NCBI GenBank assembly: GCA_016630955.3
Contig: CM049985.1
Coordinates: 3,224,001 to 3,288,000 of the forward strand
Direction of reading: 5' to 3'
Source: Didymella arachidicola
Taxonomy: Eukaryota > Ascomycota > Dothideomycetes > Pleosporales > Didymellaceae
Length of the DNA stretch: 64,000 bases
The position numbers were made by a program, and so were the translations under genes. Positions 43,522 through 56,259 of the stretch are shown in pieces. Numbering within the stretch: the first letter of the stretch is position 1; every line of letters begins with the position of its first letter. The notes beneath the pieces are model-generated. The model saw nothing but the letters and a program-made list of their open reading frames with translations, did no database searches and was not told the DNA's origin.

Positions 43522-44409
43522 TCACCCGTTGAGGTCCTTGTCCCAGTCCTGCGCGTCGTCGTCTTCGCCTTCATCACCCTCCTCCTGCCGGTTGTGGCGC
43601 GGGATGTGGCCCTCGATGGCCATGGTCGAGCCCGCGGGCAGGGTCGGTGGCTGCGGCGGCGCATGACTGGACTCGTGCTCCGTGATCGTGTCCTGCACCA
43701 AGCTGTTATTCGCCTTGCTCACCGCGCCCGGCTTCTCGCCACGCTCCAGCGCGAGCTCTGTCTTGGCGCTGTCGAGGGCCGCCCACGCCTCGTCCAGGTC
43801 GTCCTCTTCCTGTGTCGCGGCCGGCGCGGGGGCAGCTTGCTTGGTCCTAACGGGCAGTGCTGTGCGCAGGACGTGCGCGTTGTCGACCATCAGGTCAATC
43901 TTCTCGCCGTGCGCGCCGGTGCGCAGCCACGCAGGCTCCTCGTTGAGCTGCACCTTGACGTACAGCGCGCGCTTGGCGCAGTCGTCGGAGCACCACACCT
44001 CGAGCACCTTGCGGTCGACAATCTCGACGCCCTTGTCCGTGTCGACAAACTGCTTGCGCGCCGTGGACCGCGCGCGCATCCTGGGGCGCGGGCACAGCGC
44101 GTAGCCGCACTTGTCGGCGATGTTGCGCTCCTCGATGAGGGCGTCGTAGTCGGCGGGCTGGAAGGCAGCGACGGCGTCGGCGAAGGCGCGCGCGTCGGTC
44201 GGCGAGGGGCGCTTGGGGTCGGCGTCTGGAGCGGGAGGGAACTCCATGAGTGTCATGATGGCGTCGAGCACCTGGGCTTCGACGGCCTTGCGCTGCTCGA
44301 GGATGCTCGCGTGGTGCAGGGCGACGTCGAGGTGGCGCTGGTTGACGGGCTTGCCGTTGCGCTCCGTCATGGGCGGGCCCGTCTTCTTGAGGATCGACTT
44401 GGGCGGCAT
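43522..44409 (-). CDS. RTR1: RNA polymerase II CTD phosphatase Rtr1/RPAP2 family
   Basis: I start at MPPKSILKK (44409), giving 295 residues. The upstream in-frame Met at 44565 would add a low-quality leader that overlaps the divergent promoter. The diagnostic zinc site is C101/C106 (CGYALC) and C140/C144 (WCSDDC), separated by the family's usual basic segment. The first 90 residues are helical. The last 100 are Glu/Asp/Ala-rich and disordered, ending QDWDKDLNG. Rtr1/RPAP2 proteins act on phospho-Ser5 of the Pol II C-terminal domain during the initiation-to-elongation step and help bring Pol II into the nucleus. The gene is divergent from BBC1 with 453 bp between the starts. Confidence 0.88.
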   Translation of the reverse strand: MPPKSILKKTGPPMTERNGKPVNQRHLDVALHHASILEQRKAVEAQVLDAIMTLMEFPPAPDADPKRPSPTDARAFADAVAAFQPADYDALIEERNIADKCGYALCPRPRMRARSTARKQFVDTDKGVEIVDRKVLEVWCSDDCAKRALYVKVQLNEEPAWLRTGAHGEKIDLMVDNAHVLRTALPVRTKQAAPAPAATQEEDDLDEAWAALDSAKTELALERGEKPGAVSKANNSLVQDTITEHESSHAPPQPPTLPAGSTMAIEGHIPRHNRQEEGDEGEDDDAQDWDKDLNG

Positions 44410-44862
44410 AGCGGTGGCGGTGTTGCAGGTGATGCGGCGGCAGACACGTGTTGGTGTTGTGCGGTGCTGGGCCAAGCCACAGGCATGGTCGTCAATCGAG
44501 GGGCTCGAAAGTGGCTTGCATGACGAAGCTCCCGGTGCCCTCGCTTCCGTGCTTGGTGCCCTCACCCCGACCTCACCCCGACCTCACCGTCCCCCAGCAC
44601 AGCGACACGGGGCCTCGAAGCACATCTCTGCTGAGCATTGTCCCCGCCAGCTCCCCGACGCACTCCCGCCCACCGTCCGCCTCACTCGGCGAGCACCGCC
44701 CGCTTCCACTGCGCCCGCACCCCCTCCGCCTCTGCTCCCACACAGTCCGCCTCGCCGCGCGCATACCGCCCAGCACCTCCGCGCCCGCTGGCGGCGTAGC
44801 ATTGGCCGTCTCTTCTGAGCGTTCTGCAGCTGTCTCGCCAGCCGCTGCCGTTGGCGCCCACC

Positions 44863-47800
44863 ATGTTCAAGGTCAAGGCCGTCTACGACTACGCGTCGCC
44901 CCACGACGACGACCTGAGCTTCGCCACGGGCCAGATCATCACCGTCACCGAGGAGGAGGACGCCGACTGGTACGTCGGCGAGTACACCGACGACGCCGGC
45001 ACCAAGCACGACGGCCTCTTCCCCCGCAACTTCGTCGAGCGCTTCGAGCCGCAGCCCCCGCCGCGGCCCAACCGGGCTTCGCGATACCAGCCCGTCGAGC
45101 CGCCTCAGGCAGCGGAGCCCGCGCCGCCCACGCCTGCGATCGCCCAGCAGGAGCACGAGCGGGAGCTGGAGCCCGAGCCGGTGCAGCACAACGAGCCCGA
45201 CGCGTCCAGGCCGCAGCCTCCCCCGCTGCAGGTGCCGCCCACCGCGTCTGAGCCCAAGCCGTCGGCGGTCCTCTCGCCCACCTCGCCCCGCTCCGCCCAC
45301 AGCAGCGTCAAGTCGCCCGAGGACATGCAGTCCCCCGCTGAAGTCATCGCCGCGGCTGCTGCGCCCGTCAAGGCTGCGCCCGCGAAAAAGGCACCCCCGC
45401 CCGTCGCCGCCAAGTCGAATGCTTTCCGCGACCGCATTGCCGCCTTCAACCAGCCCGCCGCCGCCCCCATCCAGCCGTTCAAGGCCTCTGCCCCGCCGCC
45501 GACCTTTGTCAAGAAGCCCTTCGTGGCCCCTCCCCCAAGCCGCAATGCCTACGTCCCGCCCCCCAAGGAGGCCCCGCAGGTCAAGACATACAGGCGCGAG
45601 GAAGACCCGGAGATTGCCGACCGCCAGGCACAGGGCCAAGACGCGGCTGACAAGTCTGGCCTGAGCGGCGGCCACACCCAGGCCAACGACGCCGAAGACG
45701 AAGGCCCCAAGCTGAGCTTGAAGGAGCGCATCGCTCTTCTCCAGAAGCAGCAGCAGGAGCAGGCAGAACGCGCTGCCGCTGCCATGCAGCCCAAGGAGAA
45801 GCCCAAGAGGCCCGTGCAAAAGAAGAGGCTCGAGTCACACGAAGGCCAGGCCGAAGACAGCGAAGACACCGAGCTCGAAAAGGTCGCCAGCGCCGGCTCC
45901 GCCACACGCGCCTCCACCGACCACGCTCGCCCCCCGCGCCCCCCGCACGACATCAAGTCACCCGACTCGCAGCACCACGACCGCGAGCTGCTCAGCGACG
46001 CCAACGATGCTGACCAGTCCGGCGCCGGCGAGACCGAGGACCAGGGCGATTCGACTAGTGTCGAGGGCGATGAGAAGCGAGCAGCACCACCCCAGAGAGC
46101 ACCTGCCGCGCCCGCACGGGAGCCGGATGTCGGCGATGAGCAGGACGTAGCCGAGGAAGAAGAGGAAGAAGAGGAGGAAGACGACATGGACGCTGAAACA
46201 AGACGCAAGCTAGAGCTGCGTGAGCGCATGGCCAAGATGAGCGGCGGCATGGGCATGCCCGGCATGTTTGGTGGCATTCCCATGGGCGGCCTTCCACCAA
46301 AGAAGAAGAAGTCGACCGGCGACAGCAGGAAAGCCGACGAGACCGAAGAGCCTCACGTCCCGCAACAGCGAGTCGCCATGTTCCCCATGCCCGGCATGCC
46401 TGTCCGGAGCCCAGAGGCAGAGAACAGGCAGCTGGCCGTTGAGAAGGAGGACGAGCACGACCACCCGGTCACTTCCGCGCACGCAGCAGACGAGGTGCCG
46501 GATGTCGAGGATGTCACGCCGCAGGCCATCTCAAGGACACCCACGGGCGAGAGCGCGCCTCCCGTGCCACAGGAGAGTAAGTGTCTCATCCCGCGCAAAC
46601 CCATCAACTCAGACCACCTCCCCCTACTCAAATACTTTCCGTCGCCGTACTCGGAGACCGTGTCAAAGACCTTCTTGGGCTTCGACGACGACTCGGAGTA
46701 TGTTATGACGGTTAGTGTGTCGAGTATGTACAGTGAAGACTGGTTGTTTGTAGTCATCAGAGAAACTTGCTAACAACAGTCAGGGCGGCCAGCACCCCCA
46801 CCAGTCCCAACAGCCGATCATGCGCCCCCTGTGCCCGCTGCCTGTGAGTATCTAACTCCCATGACTTGCAATTACTGACAGTCCTAGCTCGACCAGTCCC
46901 GCCGCCTGGACCGCCAATTGCCTCGCCGGGCCCAGGCTCAGAGTCCGGCGATGAGTTGACGGACACCATCCAGTCACCCAAAAGCCCGCCTCCTGCATTC
47001 CCGCCACCCTCGAAGCGAGCCTCTTACCTCAGCGGAGATGAGCCTCCAGATTCACCCGATCGCCGCGTGCCTCCTATTCCTCTGGCAAGCCCAACATCCC
47101 CCTCTGCTCGTCTGCCTCCGCCGCCGCCGCCAACAGCAGCGCCGGGTGCTCAGCTGCCGATCAGGAAGCTTGACCACGAAACCGACTATGAAGGCGACTA
47201 CGACACGGACATTGCTTCAGGCGATACGCACAAGGATGCTCTCAAGTCTCACGCCCGCGAGCCAAGCCTCGATGCAAGCACCATCGGCGGATCTCCCATC
47301 ATACCGCATGGCATCCCCCCGCTTCCCCCGACAACTCCTCGTGCTGTGCCGCCTCCACCACCACAGCAGCCCCCAAGTCGGCCGTCAATGGACGCCCCAC
47401 GCGGCGCACCTCCTCTGCCACCTGTGCCTCCTCCACGGGCACAGGGGGAGGACGACGACGAGTACGACCCTTACAAATACACATCGCCTGTAGCGCCCCC
47501 TACCGGTGCACCTCCTATCCCGAGAGGTATGCCACCGCTGCCGCAAAGCCGTCCGCCTCCACCGATGCCGCCTCCGGTCCCTCAGCACCAGCAAGCCGAG
47601 TCGTCCGAGGACGATGACTTGTACTCGGCGCCCGCACCTAGGAAGTCGCACGACAGGCCACCACCGCCGCCACCGCAGGCTCCTCCCCACATGCACGCAC
47701 CTCCACCGCTGCCGCAGGAACGAGCTCCACCACCACCCCCGCCACATGCGCCACCGCCCGTGCATGCGGCCCCTCTGCCGCAGCCACCAACCGAGTCGCA

Positions 47801-48647
47801 GCCCCGGGCATCTATGGGCGGGAGAAAGTCACTCGATGCTGGTCGCACATTGCAGGGTCGAGTGTCAATGGATCAGCAACGTCCTCAGACTAGTCAAGAC
47901 TTCATGGCTGCCGCTGTTGATCTTGGAGCCTCGAGCCACTGGTGGACGCAGCCAAAGACGCTGCCGCCCTCCCTGCAAGCCCGCAAAGACGTGCTCGTCG
48001 ACCTGCAAGAATCACAATCCGGCACCATCGTCGAGAAGCTCGTCTCAGTCCTGTTCATCGACTACTCGCAGACCATCATCTCCGCCCGCTTCGACACCAC
48101 CAACCCCTCCTCCATCGAGCTCGACCAGCGCCAAGAACCTCCCCCACCACGCCTGCGCCCCGACCAACTCGAAACCGCCTACGAGCAGTTCGGCCGCCTT
48201 ATCGCCAGAAACGCCGAATCCAAACAAAACACCATAGTCGGCGCCGGCACCCCCACCGCCCTCGTCGACGACCTCCTCAAACTCCACCCCTCCGCCCTCC
48301 CCCCGGTATCCACCCGCGCATACGGCGCCCTCGTCTACGCCAACCTCGCCAACGCCTCCACCCAGTCCTACGACGAGATCCGCCCCGGCGACATCGTCAC
48401 CTTCCGCAACGCCAAGTTCCAGGGCAAAACGGGCGCCATGCACGCTAAATACGCGGTTGACGTCGGGAAGCCGGATCATGTGGGTGTGGTGCAGGAGTGG
48501 GACGGCTCGAAGAAGAAGGTCAGGGTTTGGGAGCAGGGGAGGGAGCACAAGAAGGTGAAGAGTGAGAGTTTTCGCATGGGCGATTTGAGGAGTGGGGAGG
48601 TGAGGGTTTGGAGGGTTGTGGGGAGGGGATGGGTTGGGTGGGTGTAG
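44863..48647 (+). CDS. BBC1: Actin-patch SH3 protein Bbc1/Mti1
   Basis: I join 44863-46576, 46784-46843 and 46888-48647, giving 1,177 residues. The last intron is 44 nt. The first is long (207 nt, 46577-46783) and might hide an extra exon. Residues 3-61 are an SH3 domain (KAVYDY, DWYVGEY, GLFPRNFVE). A long Pro/Ala/Glu-rich region follows, with many PPP motifs, an acidic block (EEEEEEEEDDMD) and a short KERIALLQKQQQEQ helix. The final 240 residues are the folded Bbc1/Aim3-type C-terminal domain (SHWWTQPKTLPPSL, FIDYSQTIISARFD, DIVTFRNAKFQGK, WEQGREHKKVKSESF). In yeast Bbc1 binds type I myosin tails and restrains Arp2/3-driven actin assembly at endocytic sites. The SH3 start is firm because an upstream TTG start would be non-standard. 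Confidence 0.9.
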
Positions 48648-48844
48648 AGAGGGAGAGAGAATCGATCGTCGTGCATCGAGCAGCGAGAAATGTGTGTAAT
48701 TAGAATGGGGGAGTGGAGGGGGTGTATATGCGGGTATCAACTCAAGCTATCGGTATTTTGCATCCTCTCGCTTGCCTCATGTCCAGCAGACGATGCTAAA
48801 TCTACGTCTGTGGTTTTTTTGTGTTTGGTCCCGTTTTTGCCTTG

Positions 48845-48864
48845 TCTTCTTCTTCTTCTTCTTC
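48845..48864. repeat. (CTT)n microsatellite
   Basis: This is an uninterrupted TCT/CTT trinucleotide run of 20 bp downstream of the BBC1 stop, in its probable 3' untranslated region or just past it. Confidence 0.9.
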
Positions 48865-49748
48865 ACCGACCCACCCGCCATTCCCACCAGTCTCTTCTCC
48901 CAAGTAAAGTAAACCCCTCTTGCCATCTCTTTGTCTCGTAACACCAACACCTATTAACCAGCACCACGCATTCTCGCATCACACCCCTCTCACAGTGCCC
49001 AGTACCCAGTTCTACTAGTACCCAGTTCTACCTACTTGTTACTTGTTCCCTATCGCATCCGAGCCATCGCGCCCGTGTTTCTGTTCTAAGTAGAGCGGTG
49101 TAAGTCGTATGCGCTTGTTCTTTACACACTCCCCCACAACTCAACTCATACCCGTCGAAATACACTAGTACGCTTACAGGCACCGCGCTGCTGTACATCG
49201 GCAAAGACCGCCAAGCCCTTGCTTCGTGGCTGAGCAGCGGAGAGCAGCTCCGGCGTGCGTGCCGTGCCGCGAGATGCGAGGACGGGGATGCGGGGGAAGC
49301 AAGGGCGGGATTGTGATTGGAATGCAACATCCCATGGGCATGGTAACAAGTCTATTATACCTACGTATGCATTTTGTTCCGCGGGTTTTGTTCGCTCCTG
49401 AGAAGTCGGGCTAGGCGCTGGATCTGGGCTGCACTACATGGCGGTGGTGCAGTACCTGCGGTGCGGCTAGGACGCGTCTGTAGATTCAGATATAGATGGA
49501 GATGTATATACATCACCAGCAGCCTGTCCACCGCTGATACTTGATGAGGGGTGTGTGGTGGATTGTGCGGTGGGGAGATGGTACTGAGTAGTGAGTGATT
49601 GATCGCGTGGGTAATGAATGGAGGGGGAGTGGTGGGAGGATCGTGCACATGTTCGCGGTACGAGATTCTGTGTTTGGCGATGGGGCGCGAGGGCTGGGTC
49701 TAGTCATACTACCGTGGTGGGACGTTGGTGAAGGAGGTGTGTTAAGGT

Positions 49749-49768
49749 GGGGGGGGGGGGGGGGGGGG
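49749..49768 (+). repeat. G20 homopolymer run
   Basis: Twenty consecutive G lie within a purine-rich strand (GTTAAGGTGG before, TGGAGGTGAAG after). Such a tract can form a G-quadruplex and is prone to length change and sequencing error. Confidence 0.95.
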
Positions 49769-52700
49769 TGGAGGTGAAGCTAAGTAGGAGTTTTGGGGGG
49801 TTAGGGATATGGGGGTGTGGTCAAGTACCAGACAATCGACCCGGATGCCAAGTGCATGGTCTTTGTATCCTAGTTCTGGTACTGCGCGGATAGGCGTGGG
49901 AGAGTTGTATGGTGAGTTTGGTTCGCATCTGCCATGGTGTATTTCGGAATGTAAATAAAGAGTTTGGTTTTACGTTCTACACTGCATATGTCCGCCAGAC
50001 TGCTGGTTCCTACACCTGCAGCCGCCTGAATCGACGTGTGACGCATCTTACCGAATTCTGGGGACCGCGCAACATCGCAGTCACCGGTGTAGACGGAAGG
50101 TTCAAGACACTAGCTAGCTACAGATGACAACGCAGGGAGGAGTTGTACGTAGTAAATAGTTGACAATGAAGAATTTAGCACGACGAAATTCGCAGGAGGT
50201 AGGCGCTGGGAGTTTCATACGCGTTAAAGCGATAATAGGAAGAATTGACCATTTCCCTGTAGATGAGGACCGGGAGAATCTCGGTAGAGATTAGAAAACA
50301 GCTATTGTAACAACTGCTGTTGGGTTTGGCTTGCTGCAGTACATCAGCGGATTAACATGTTATGCCCATATCAAGGCACTGTATTGTCAATGTGCGGCCT
50401 ACCATAGCACCAGGCATAAGTTCTGTTACCAGACTGTAGACGTGCTAGTGGACAAAGCTAGTGCTCGGAATATTTAACAACCTGTAATTTACCAGATTAC
50501 TAGGCTGTTAGCTGGAAATCCCCTCGGATAGTACACGAGTGCGGGTTGCAGGCTTCGTATCTCCAATCCGCACCCGTAAGACTGTCCTCCGCTGGCAAAA
50601 CTTGTGTTGTTACTGTAGAAGTGGAAACCTGCTTTCAATAAAATTACAAGAACGGAGCTGCTGATCCGATGGTTCTCCTCTTGGTAGTCTGCAATCGACT
50701 GCGGGGATAGTCTAGCCCTGATAATCACGAGGACGATATAATGGACGTGTGGCTTGCGATCTACTAAAAACAAAGTGGTATCTAATTACAGCGCAGCACA
50801 CGTTACCTTCCGACCTCATTTGTGACAGGAAATGGATAGCGTCGCTGAATAATGAAGATGAGGTCTTACTCTATGCAGTCATCAAAATTCAATCACAGGG
50901 CTAAACACTCATGGTCAGTATAAAGATCGTGCGTGGCGAAGCGAAGGGCGTAAGAAAATACCGTCCCTGAGAGAAGCTCTAGTGAGAGCAGCCCCAGCGA
51001 GAGCGGCTCACAGGTGCTCAAAGACAAGGGGTTGTGAAGAGAAGCTAGAGAGAAGGCTAGGGATATCGCTTAAGTAAGAGCAATTAGATACACGTTGCGT
51101 CCTTGCGAGCTTTTAAGTTGAGTTTCGAGACTAGTCATAACGGCACGAAAGGAAAAACAACGGTTCTGGTCTTCGACGTATAAGATGGCTTGGTGCGCGT
51201 GCTCGTGGGAGGTTCATATAGAACTGGCTAAAGGAGCGCAGATCTAGATTGGGGGTTTGCGGATGTGCGAGGTGTGCTGCCCTTGATGAATGACTGTTGA
51301 TTTATTTGACGTCGCTCTGGGATGAAGCTATCGACTCGCAGATGGTGTCTAAACTCTAGCAAGGTACGACAGACGTGTGAAAATATCGTCCCACAAGTGT
51401 CTGCCCCATAATGCAGCTCTTAGTCTACTAGTACTTTGAAGCGCGTTCCCCTGCAGTCTTCCCACCTTCCAAGAGGGCCCCAATGACCACGTTCAACATC
51501 GAAATCTCTGCAAGCTCGGTCTCAATAAATGGGACATCTTTGTGTCGCTGGACAACTTGGAAGATCTGACGCAACAAGCGCTAGGAATATTTGGTCAAGG
51601 CAAATGGACCCGGTTGGCACGACGTGAAATTGCAGAATACCTTTATAGTTTTGCAGCGGATAGCATGATTTTTGAATTTTACTATTGATTATATTGCTTT
51701 AAGAGAACTAGATAGCGTGTATCTTGATGGATCCAAATAGATTCTGTAGTGGCAGATGAGTAGGTGCTGTTACGAATAGTGCCTATTGTATTCTATACGC
51801 GTAATTACCACAAAGAGTTTGTAAAAAGTGCCAATAGTCAGACATAACAGCAAAGAAAAGATAGATCTGTAAGCTGGGAAGAGGGACTTGGATCAAGTCT
51901 TGAGAGTGTCCTGCTGTCACGTTTAATGCTTAGGGCTACTGTTAGCTTTATACCTTTAAGCGCCGCAGCGAAGTAAGGACGATAGAGCTCATACCCCGAA
52001 GCTTGATTTCTGCGGGTTGTGATTAAAACTTTCGAAGTTCGGATAAGATGTCAGTGGCTAACCACTGACCTTAAAGAGACTGATTGCTTGTGGATTATCT
52101 GCATAAAGGATGACTTGAAAAGTTTGTTGCAAATCACCAAGACCTCAAGGACATTGGACAAGATTATTATGGACAAGGTAAGTATGGATAAAGTCAGTAT
52201 AGACAACATGTTGGGAAGCTGTGGAGCATGGATGGGAAAATGTGTTCCATTGTATCATATCCTGTCCTGTAGATAATATCCAATAACCATGAATCGATGC
52301 CGCAATGTATAAACCAAATGAGACTGTGAACAGTTGTGGGTGCTGGGTTGGTTAGTCTGGGAAAGTCTAGTTGCGGTGAGACACTTACTGGGAATGTAGC
52401 GGTGGTATGTAAGGTTTAGGTGGTATGTGGTGTGTGTGTGGTATGTAGTGTATTGTAGTGCGATATGTAGTAACCCTGTTGTGTCAGCCGAGATTGGTAA
52501 TGAAGGAAGAAGATCTTACCAGAGCCCAACAATAGCAATTGTTCATAGACAAAAGGCAAGTGAGGATCGAATGGTGAAAGAAGAAGTAGCTGGGAGGTGT
52601 TCCGATCCAGGTGGTCCTAGCATGTGCTTGAGCAGTGTGTCTAACAAGGAGGCTGGGAACTCACCGGATTTTGTACAAGGTGGGCGAAGAAGTGATCGAG

Positions 52701-52861
52701 TCATGGCGAAAAGTGATGGTGTGTTTGCGGCCCCGTGTCCAGGCCCAGGACTATCCACCTCTTGCTTGCTAGTCGTGTCTGGGCCGAAGCGCAGTCTTAG
52801 CAACATACCTACCCTCTATCGCTGATTATGGCTGGGCCGAGGCGCAGTCTAGCGACTATAC

Positions 52862-53687
52862 TCACCCTGGGTCATATTTCTTCACGTTTGCAGAGCACAG
52901 CTTTGAGCACACAGTAGCGAAACTGGGACGTACCTGGTAGTTGGGGTTCTGGAAGGCACTGAGTGCGTTCGTACCTCCACCAGCTTCCGTGGTCCTGCCA
53001 ACAGCCCTCTTGTCACAAGAGTCTGACGAGAGTTGGGCTGCGCCGGGGTTCGAGCCGGGTGGGTTCGGTGGGAAAGGTGCGATATCTCCGAAGGCAACAC
53101 TGTTGTCACAGTAGCACTCGTTTCCGTTGCCAAGGGCAAAGAACTTGAAGGCCGCACATGTGACCTGGCAGAGTTCTTGGGTCTGAGCCGGGTCTGTGGT
53201 TGGTGTGCCGGAGAATGTATCAACCTTAATGCAACCGATGTAAACGCCGCCCTGAAGCGTGCCAACATTGGCAGGGTCGGTCGTTCCACCAGGACCATCG
53301 GTCACACCCGTGGGGGTAATCGAGAAGACGCTGAGGGCGGTATTGGACCCTCCAATCTCTTGGGCAGCGCCGGCGTTCGGGTAAGTACACTCGTCAACTG
53401 GAGTGGCGTCGGGTGCGGCATTGTTACACCAGCAGTCTCGACCGAATGCGACACCGAAGTAAGTGAACTGGGCAGTCCCGCAAGCATCTGAACAGACCTG
53501 GTCGGTCATAGCGTCATCGTTGAAGATGGCAAGTGTCCAAGCACCAGTGTCAACGGTGGCAGTGCGAGCGTAACATCCCACGTTAGTAAAAGCCGTTGGG
53601 TCTGGGTTGACGCCTGTTGGGCCGGTGTTTGCCTTTTGTACAGTCAGCGGCTGCCAGAGGCAGTAGATTAGACTGTCTCATGTTCAT
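52862..53687 (-). CDS. WSC-like cysteine-rich protein, copy A
   Basis: The minus-strand frame encodes about 240 residues containing two WSC-like modules: VGCYARTAT...CSDAC...FGRDCWCNN, then GCIKVD...CQVTC...GNECYCDN. A TATAAAAG box (53861-53868) lies about 175 bp upstream of an ATG at 53687 that opens a signal-peptide-like stretch (MRQSNLLPLAAA). That start is out of phase with the WSC frame unless a very short 40-nt intron (53602-53641) is spliced or there is a frameshift. At the 3' end, GTACGT at 52933 may begin a terminal intron; otherwise the frame stops at 52862. WSC proteins bind cell-wall carbohydrate or sense wall stress. There is no membrane anchor here, so it is probably secreted. 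The second half of each module is degenerate. Confidence 0.55.
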
Positions 53688-53860
53688 GTGCTCAAAGCTG
53701 TGTTTTGCAAACTGAAAAAACATGAAAAGCAAGAACAAAGGAAATCGCACTTGGTGAACCATGCGAATATGGTTCGGAAGCCAAACAAGGACCGCACTTC
53801 AAGGCATACAACGAGTGACTTGAAGACGGCGATGAGGCATAGGAGAAGCGATACGGCTCT

Positions 53861-53868
53861 CTTTTATA
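53861..53868 (-). promoter_or_regulatory. TATA box of WSC-like gene A
   Basis: TATAAAAG on the minus strand, followed downstream by GC/CT-rich leader sequence and then the ATG at 53687. The position (about 175 bp from the start codon) is reasonable for a fungal promoter with a leader. Confidence 0.5.
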
Positions 53869-56259
53869 CTCTTACACTAATTGTCTTCGGAGACTAAAGT
53901 CGAGTGCCTGCTGTAAGGAGCTGGGTTGGACTAGAGAAGGGCCGATTACGGCGTACATTGTTTAACAAGCATTGAACACCGTCCATCATCGGTGAAGAGA
54001 GAAATTGCTCATCGGTGAAGAGAGTAATTGCAAGACGCCTACCTAACGCAACAGACTCCGATCCTCTCATCGGTCTGTTAGAGCATATGCCGCGGAGGGA
54101 CTACATTCTACTCAGCCTGGCTAATTCTTCATCGATGTTAAGCACTACCCCACATCGTGAGCTCACACGGGTCTCGACGTCGAATAGAATCGCATTTTTC
54201 AAGGTGCAGGAAACAGAGGCATGCTACGAAGGCTCCGCGGCACAGTAGGGCAGTGCAATGGACGTAAGGTGTGATGTAATCCTCAATCACACCGTGTATC
54301 GTAGCAATGTATTGCTGCAAAATCACTTAGCGGACACTAGAAGCCACTTGATTGCCTTTACAGATCTCAAAGTAGCGGATTTGGCTGCGATTACACCGGT
54401 GAAGCGTTCAAGGCGCCAAGAAGAATACCTCTCACATCCTGCCTCCTGCGATGGAACATCGCCAATCGCCGTCGCGACATTCGTTTGAACATTTTCAATC
54501 AGAGAAAAGATACAGGACAGGGTAACTGCAAAGCTGCTTCAGGTACGGATATCGTACACCAGCAACGAATGCCCTAGTCCAGTGAAGAAGGCTCCAGATC
54601 TGTGAGTTGCACCAACGACATCACGAGGCATGTCAGGAGAGTGTTTGCACCTATTTGTTGCCACTGCACAGCGGATTTGGCATGCCCAACATCCGTAACA
54701 GCAAGCGGAATCGCATTGATGCCTTGCTTCCGAGGTTGTTGGTATTCTCACAAACACTGGATGGGGCGTCGCACGCATGGAGACAGCAAGGGTGTTGAGT
54801 GGCAAACTCTACCTCATAAAAATGCACATATAATCCCGAGTTCCATGAGCAGCAGGTGAAATCAATAAGGCCTGGGCGACAGGAGTAAGGTATGGAATCT
54901 GACAGTCGTCCTCTCATGCGGAAGTTACGATCAGCACCCTTGCAGACCCTTTCAGCGTAGAGGTTACCATTAAGTTTTCATCATGAGCTATTGATCTTAG
55001 GGACCAGTTTGTATCGTAGCGAGTGCATGTTTGGAACTGCTTGTGAAGCTTTCAGTAGCGCATATCGCTTCATCCGGCTGTGCGTGTCCTGACTGGTTGT
55101 TTCGCTTCATTTCAAGTTTACTCAGTCGCGCTATTACTTGAAGGTAGACTGGACAGCAAAGAAATTCTATGGCGTAAATACTTGCACAGAGTAGATTGAT
55201 TTACTTTGCGCTATTGTATTGGCTTGCTATGTGCTTCCGACAGCCTCCACAGGCTTCAGCATCACTTGCCTCGAACGCAGTGCAAAACTTCGGTATCAGC
55301 TCTACTGACGGTAAGCTGATAGCTTTGTCATTATTGAATGCTCAATTGACCTAGCACGAGAAACCTTGCGGGTAGTCAGTTTGTTTTACATCCTCCTTGA
55401 TTACTTCTCGCTGCAAACAACCAAGTGGCCTACCACCAGCTAGATTTTTTTCTGCTCTTCAAAGACCCGACCGTATATCGGTAGGTAGATTTTGCCAGGG
55501 AGCGGGATGGGAAATCTGTCCTTACCTGAATGTTCCGCGAGTATCAATCCTCCTTCCTTATGCAAGCACTGTACCGGCCCGTGGGACAAGTGAGCTGGGT
55601 ACAAAAATTACATCCTCTTCTTGCTGTTCCGTATGACTGTTTCTATTCCGAATGTGTGATCGGTTGCTCTGTGTATATGAAGACTAACTTGCACTGTAAC
55701 GTGGTTGCCATCACACTCAAGTCGCGAATTCCCACAAGAAATTGAGACGCTGCTGTTTCTGACATGTTACTGAATGATGGGCTTAAATGGACGCACGAAC
55801 TTTGAACCCACCAGTTGTAAAGATTTCACCCTGCCAAATTTCTGTGGCAGAAGGTCGGGTGCTCATCGCAAATACCCTACAGCTTTGATATTTTTGAAGC
55901 ACCTATCGCCAGAGCTTGTCGTTATAGGTGTGCTAGCGACATAGTCATTTGTAACAGCATCTTAGCGATAGCAGTCATCTCATCTGTTGAGTATTTTGCC
56001 TGTGAAGCAGTTCATTGGAAGTATGCATAAAACGAAAATCGCTTTGAATCTTTGGCACTAGATGTCCAACACTGACAAGAGCAAGAGTCACAAATAGGGC
56101 AGTATTGGATTTTTGATGACAATGTCACGCTGTGTGCTGTTCTCCACATTTGTTTCATGCTACTCTGAGGAACAGGCGGAGCAATTCTTCGCTTCCATTG
56201 ATGTTCTGTTTCACGCACACAGTAACCATTGAACTATCGGGATTTAACTGGACTCGGAA
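53869..56259. other. Intergenic region, 2.4 kb
   Basis: Only short frames on both strands; none has a motif. I see no repeat or RNA gene. The direct repeat GGTGAAGAGAG occurs twice at about 53990-54020. Confidence 0.4.

Larger units (their letters stand above)
48648..52861. other. Gene desert, 4.2 kb
   Basis: I see no supported gene. It holds a (CTT)n stretch at 48845-48864, a 20-G run at 49749-49768 and, from about 50900 to 52300, AT-rich sequence with short purine-rich motifs (GAGAGAAG, GAGAGCAGC) that looks like decayed repeat DNA. Near 51770 TGTTACGAATAGTGCC resembles the start of a fungal LTR, but I found no partner. Confidence 0.4.

Noticed and set aside
44851..44862. TTG start four codons upstream of the BBC1 ATG
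   Set aside because: Non-standard for a nuclear fungal gene. The ATG at 44863 gives the usual SH3 N-terminus.
43489..45819. Long antisense frames over RTR1 (plus, 344 codons) and BBC1 (minus, 411 codons)
   Set aside because: Low-complexity Gly/Arg/Leu composition, no motifs, and recognised proteins on the opposite strand.
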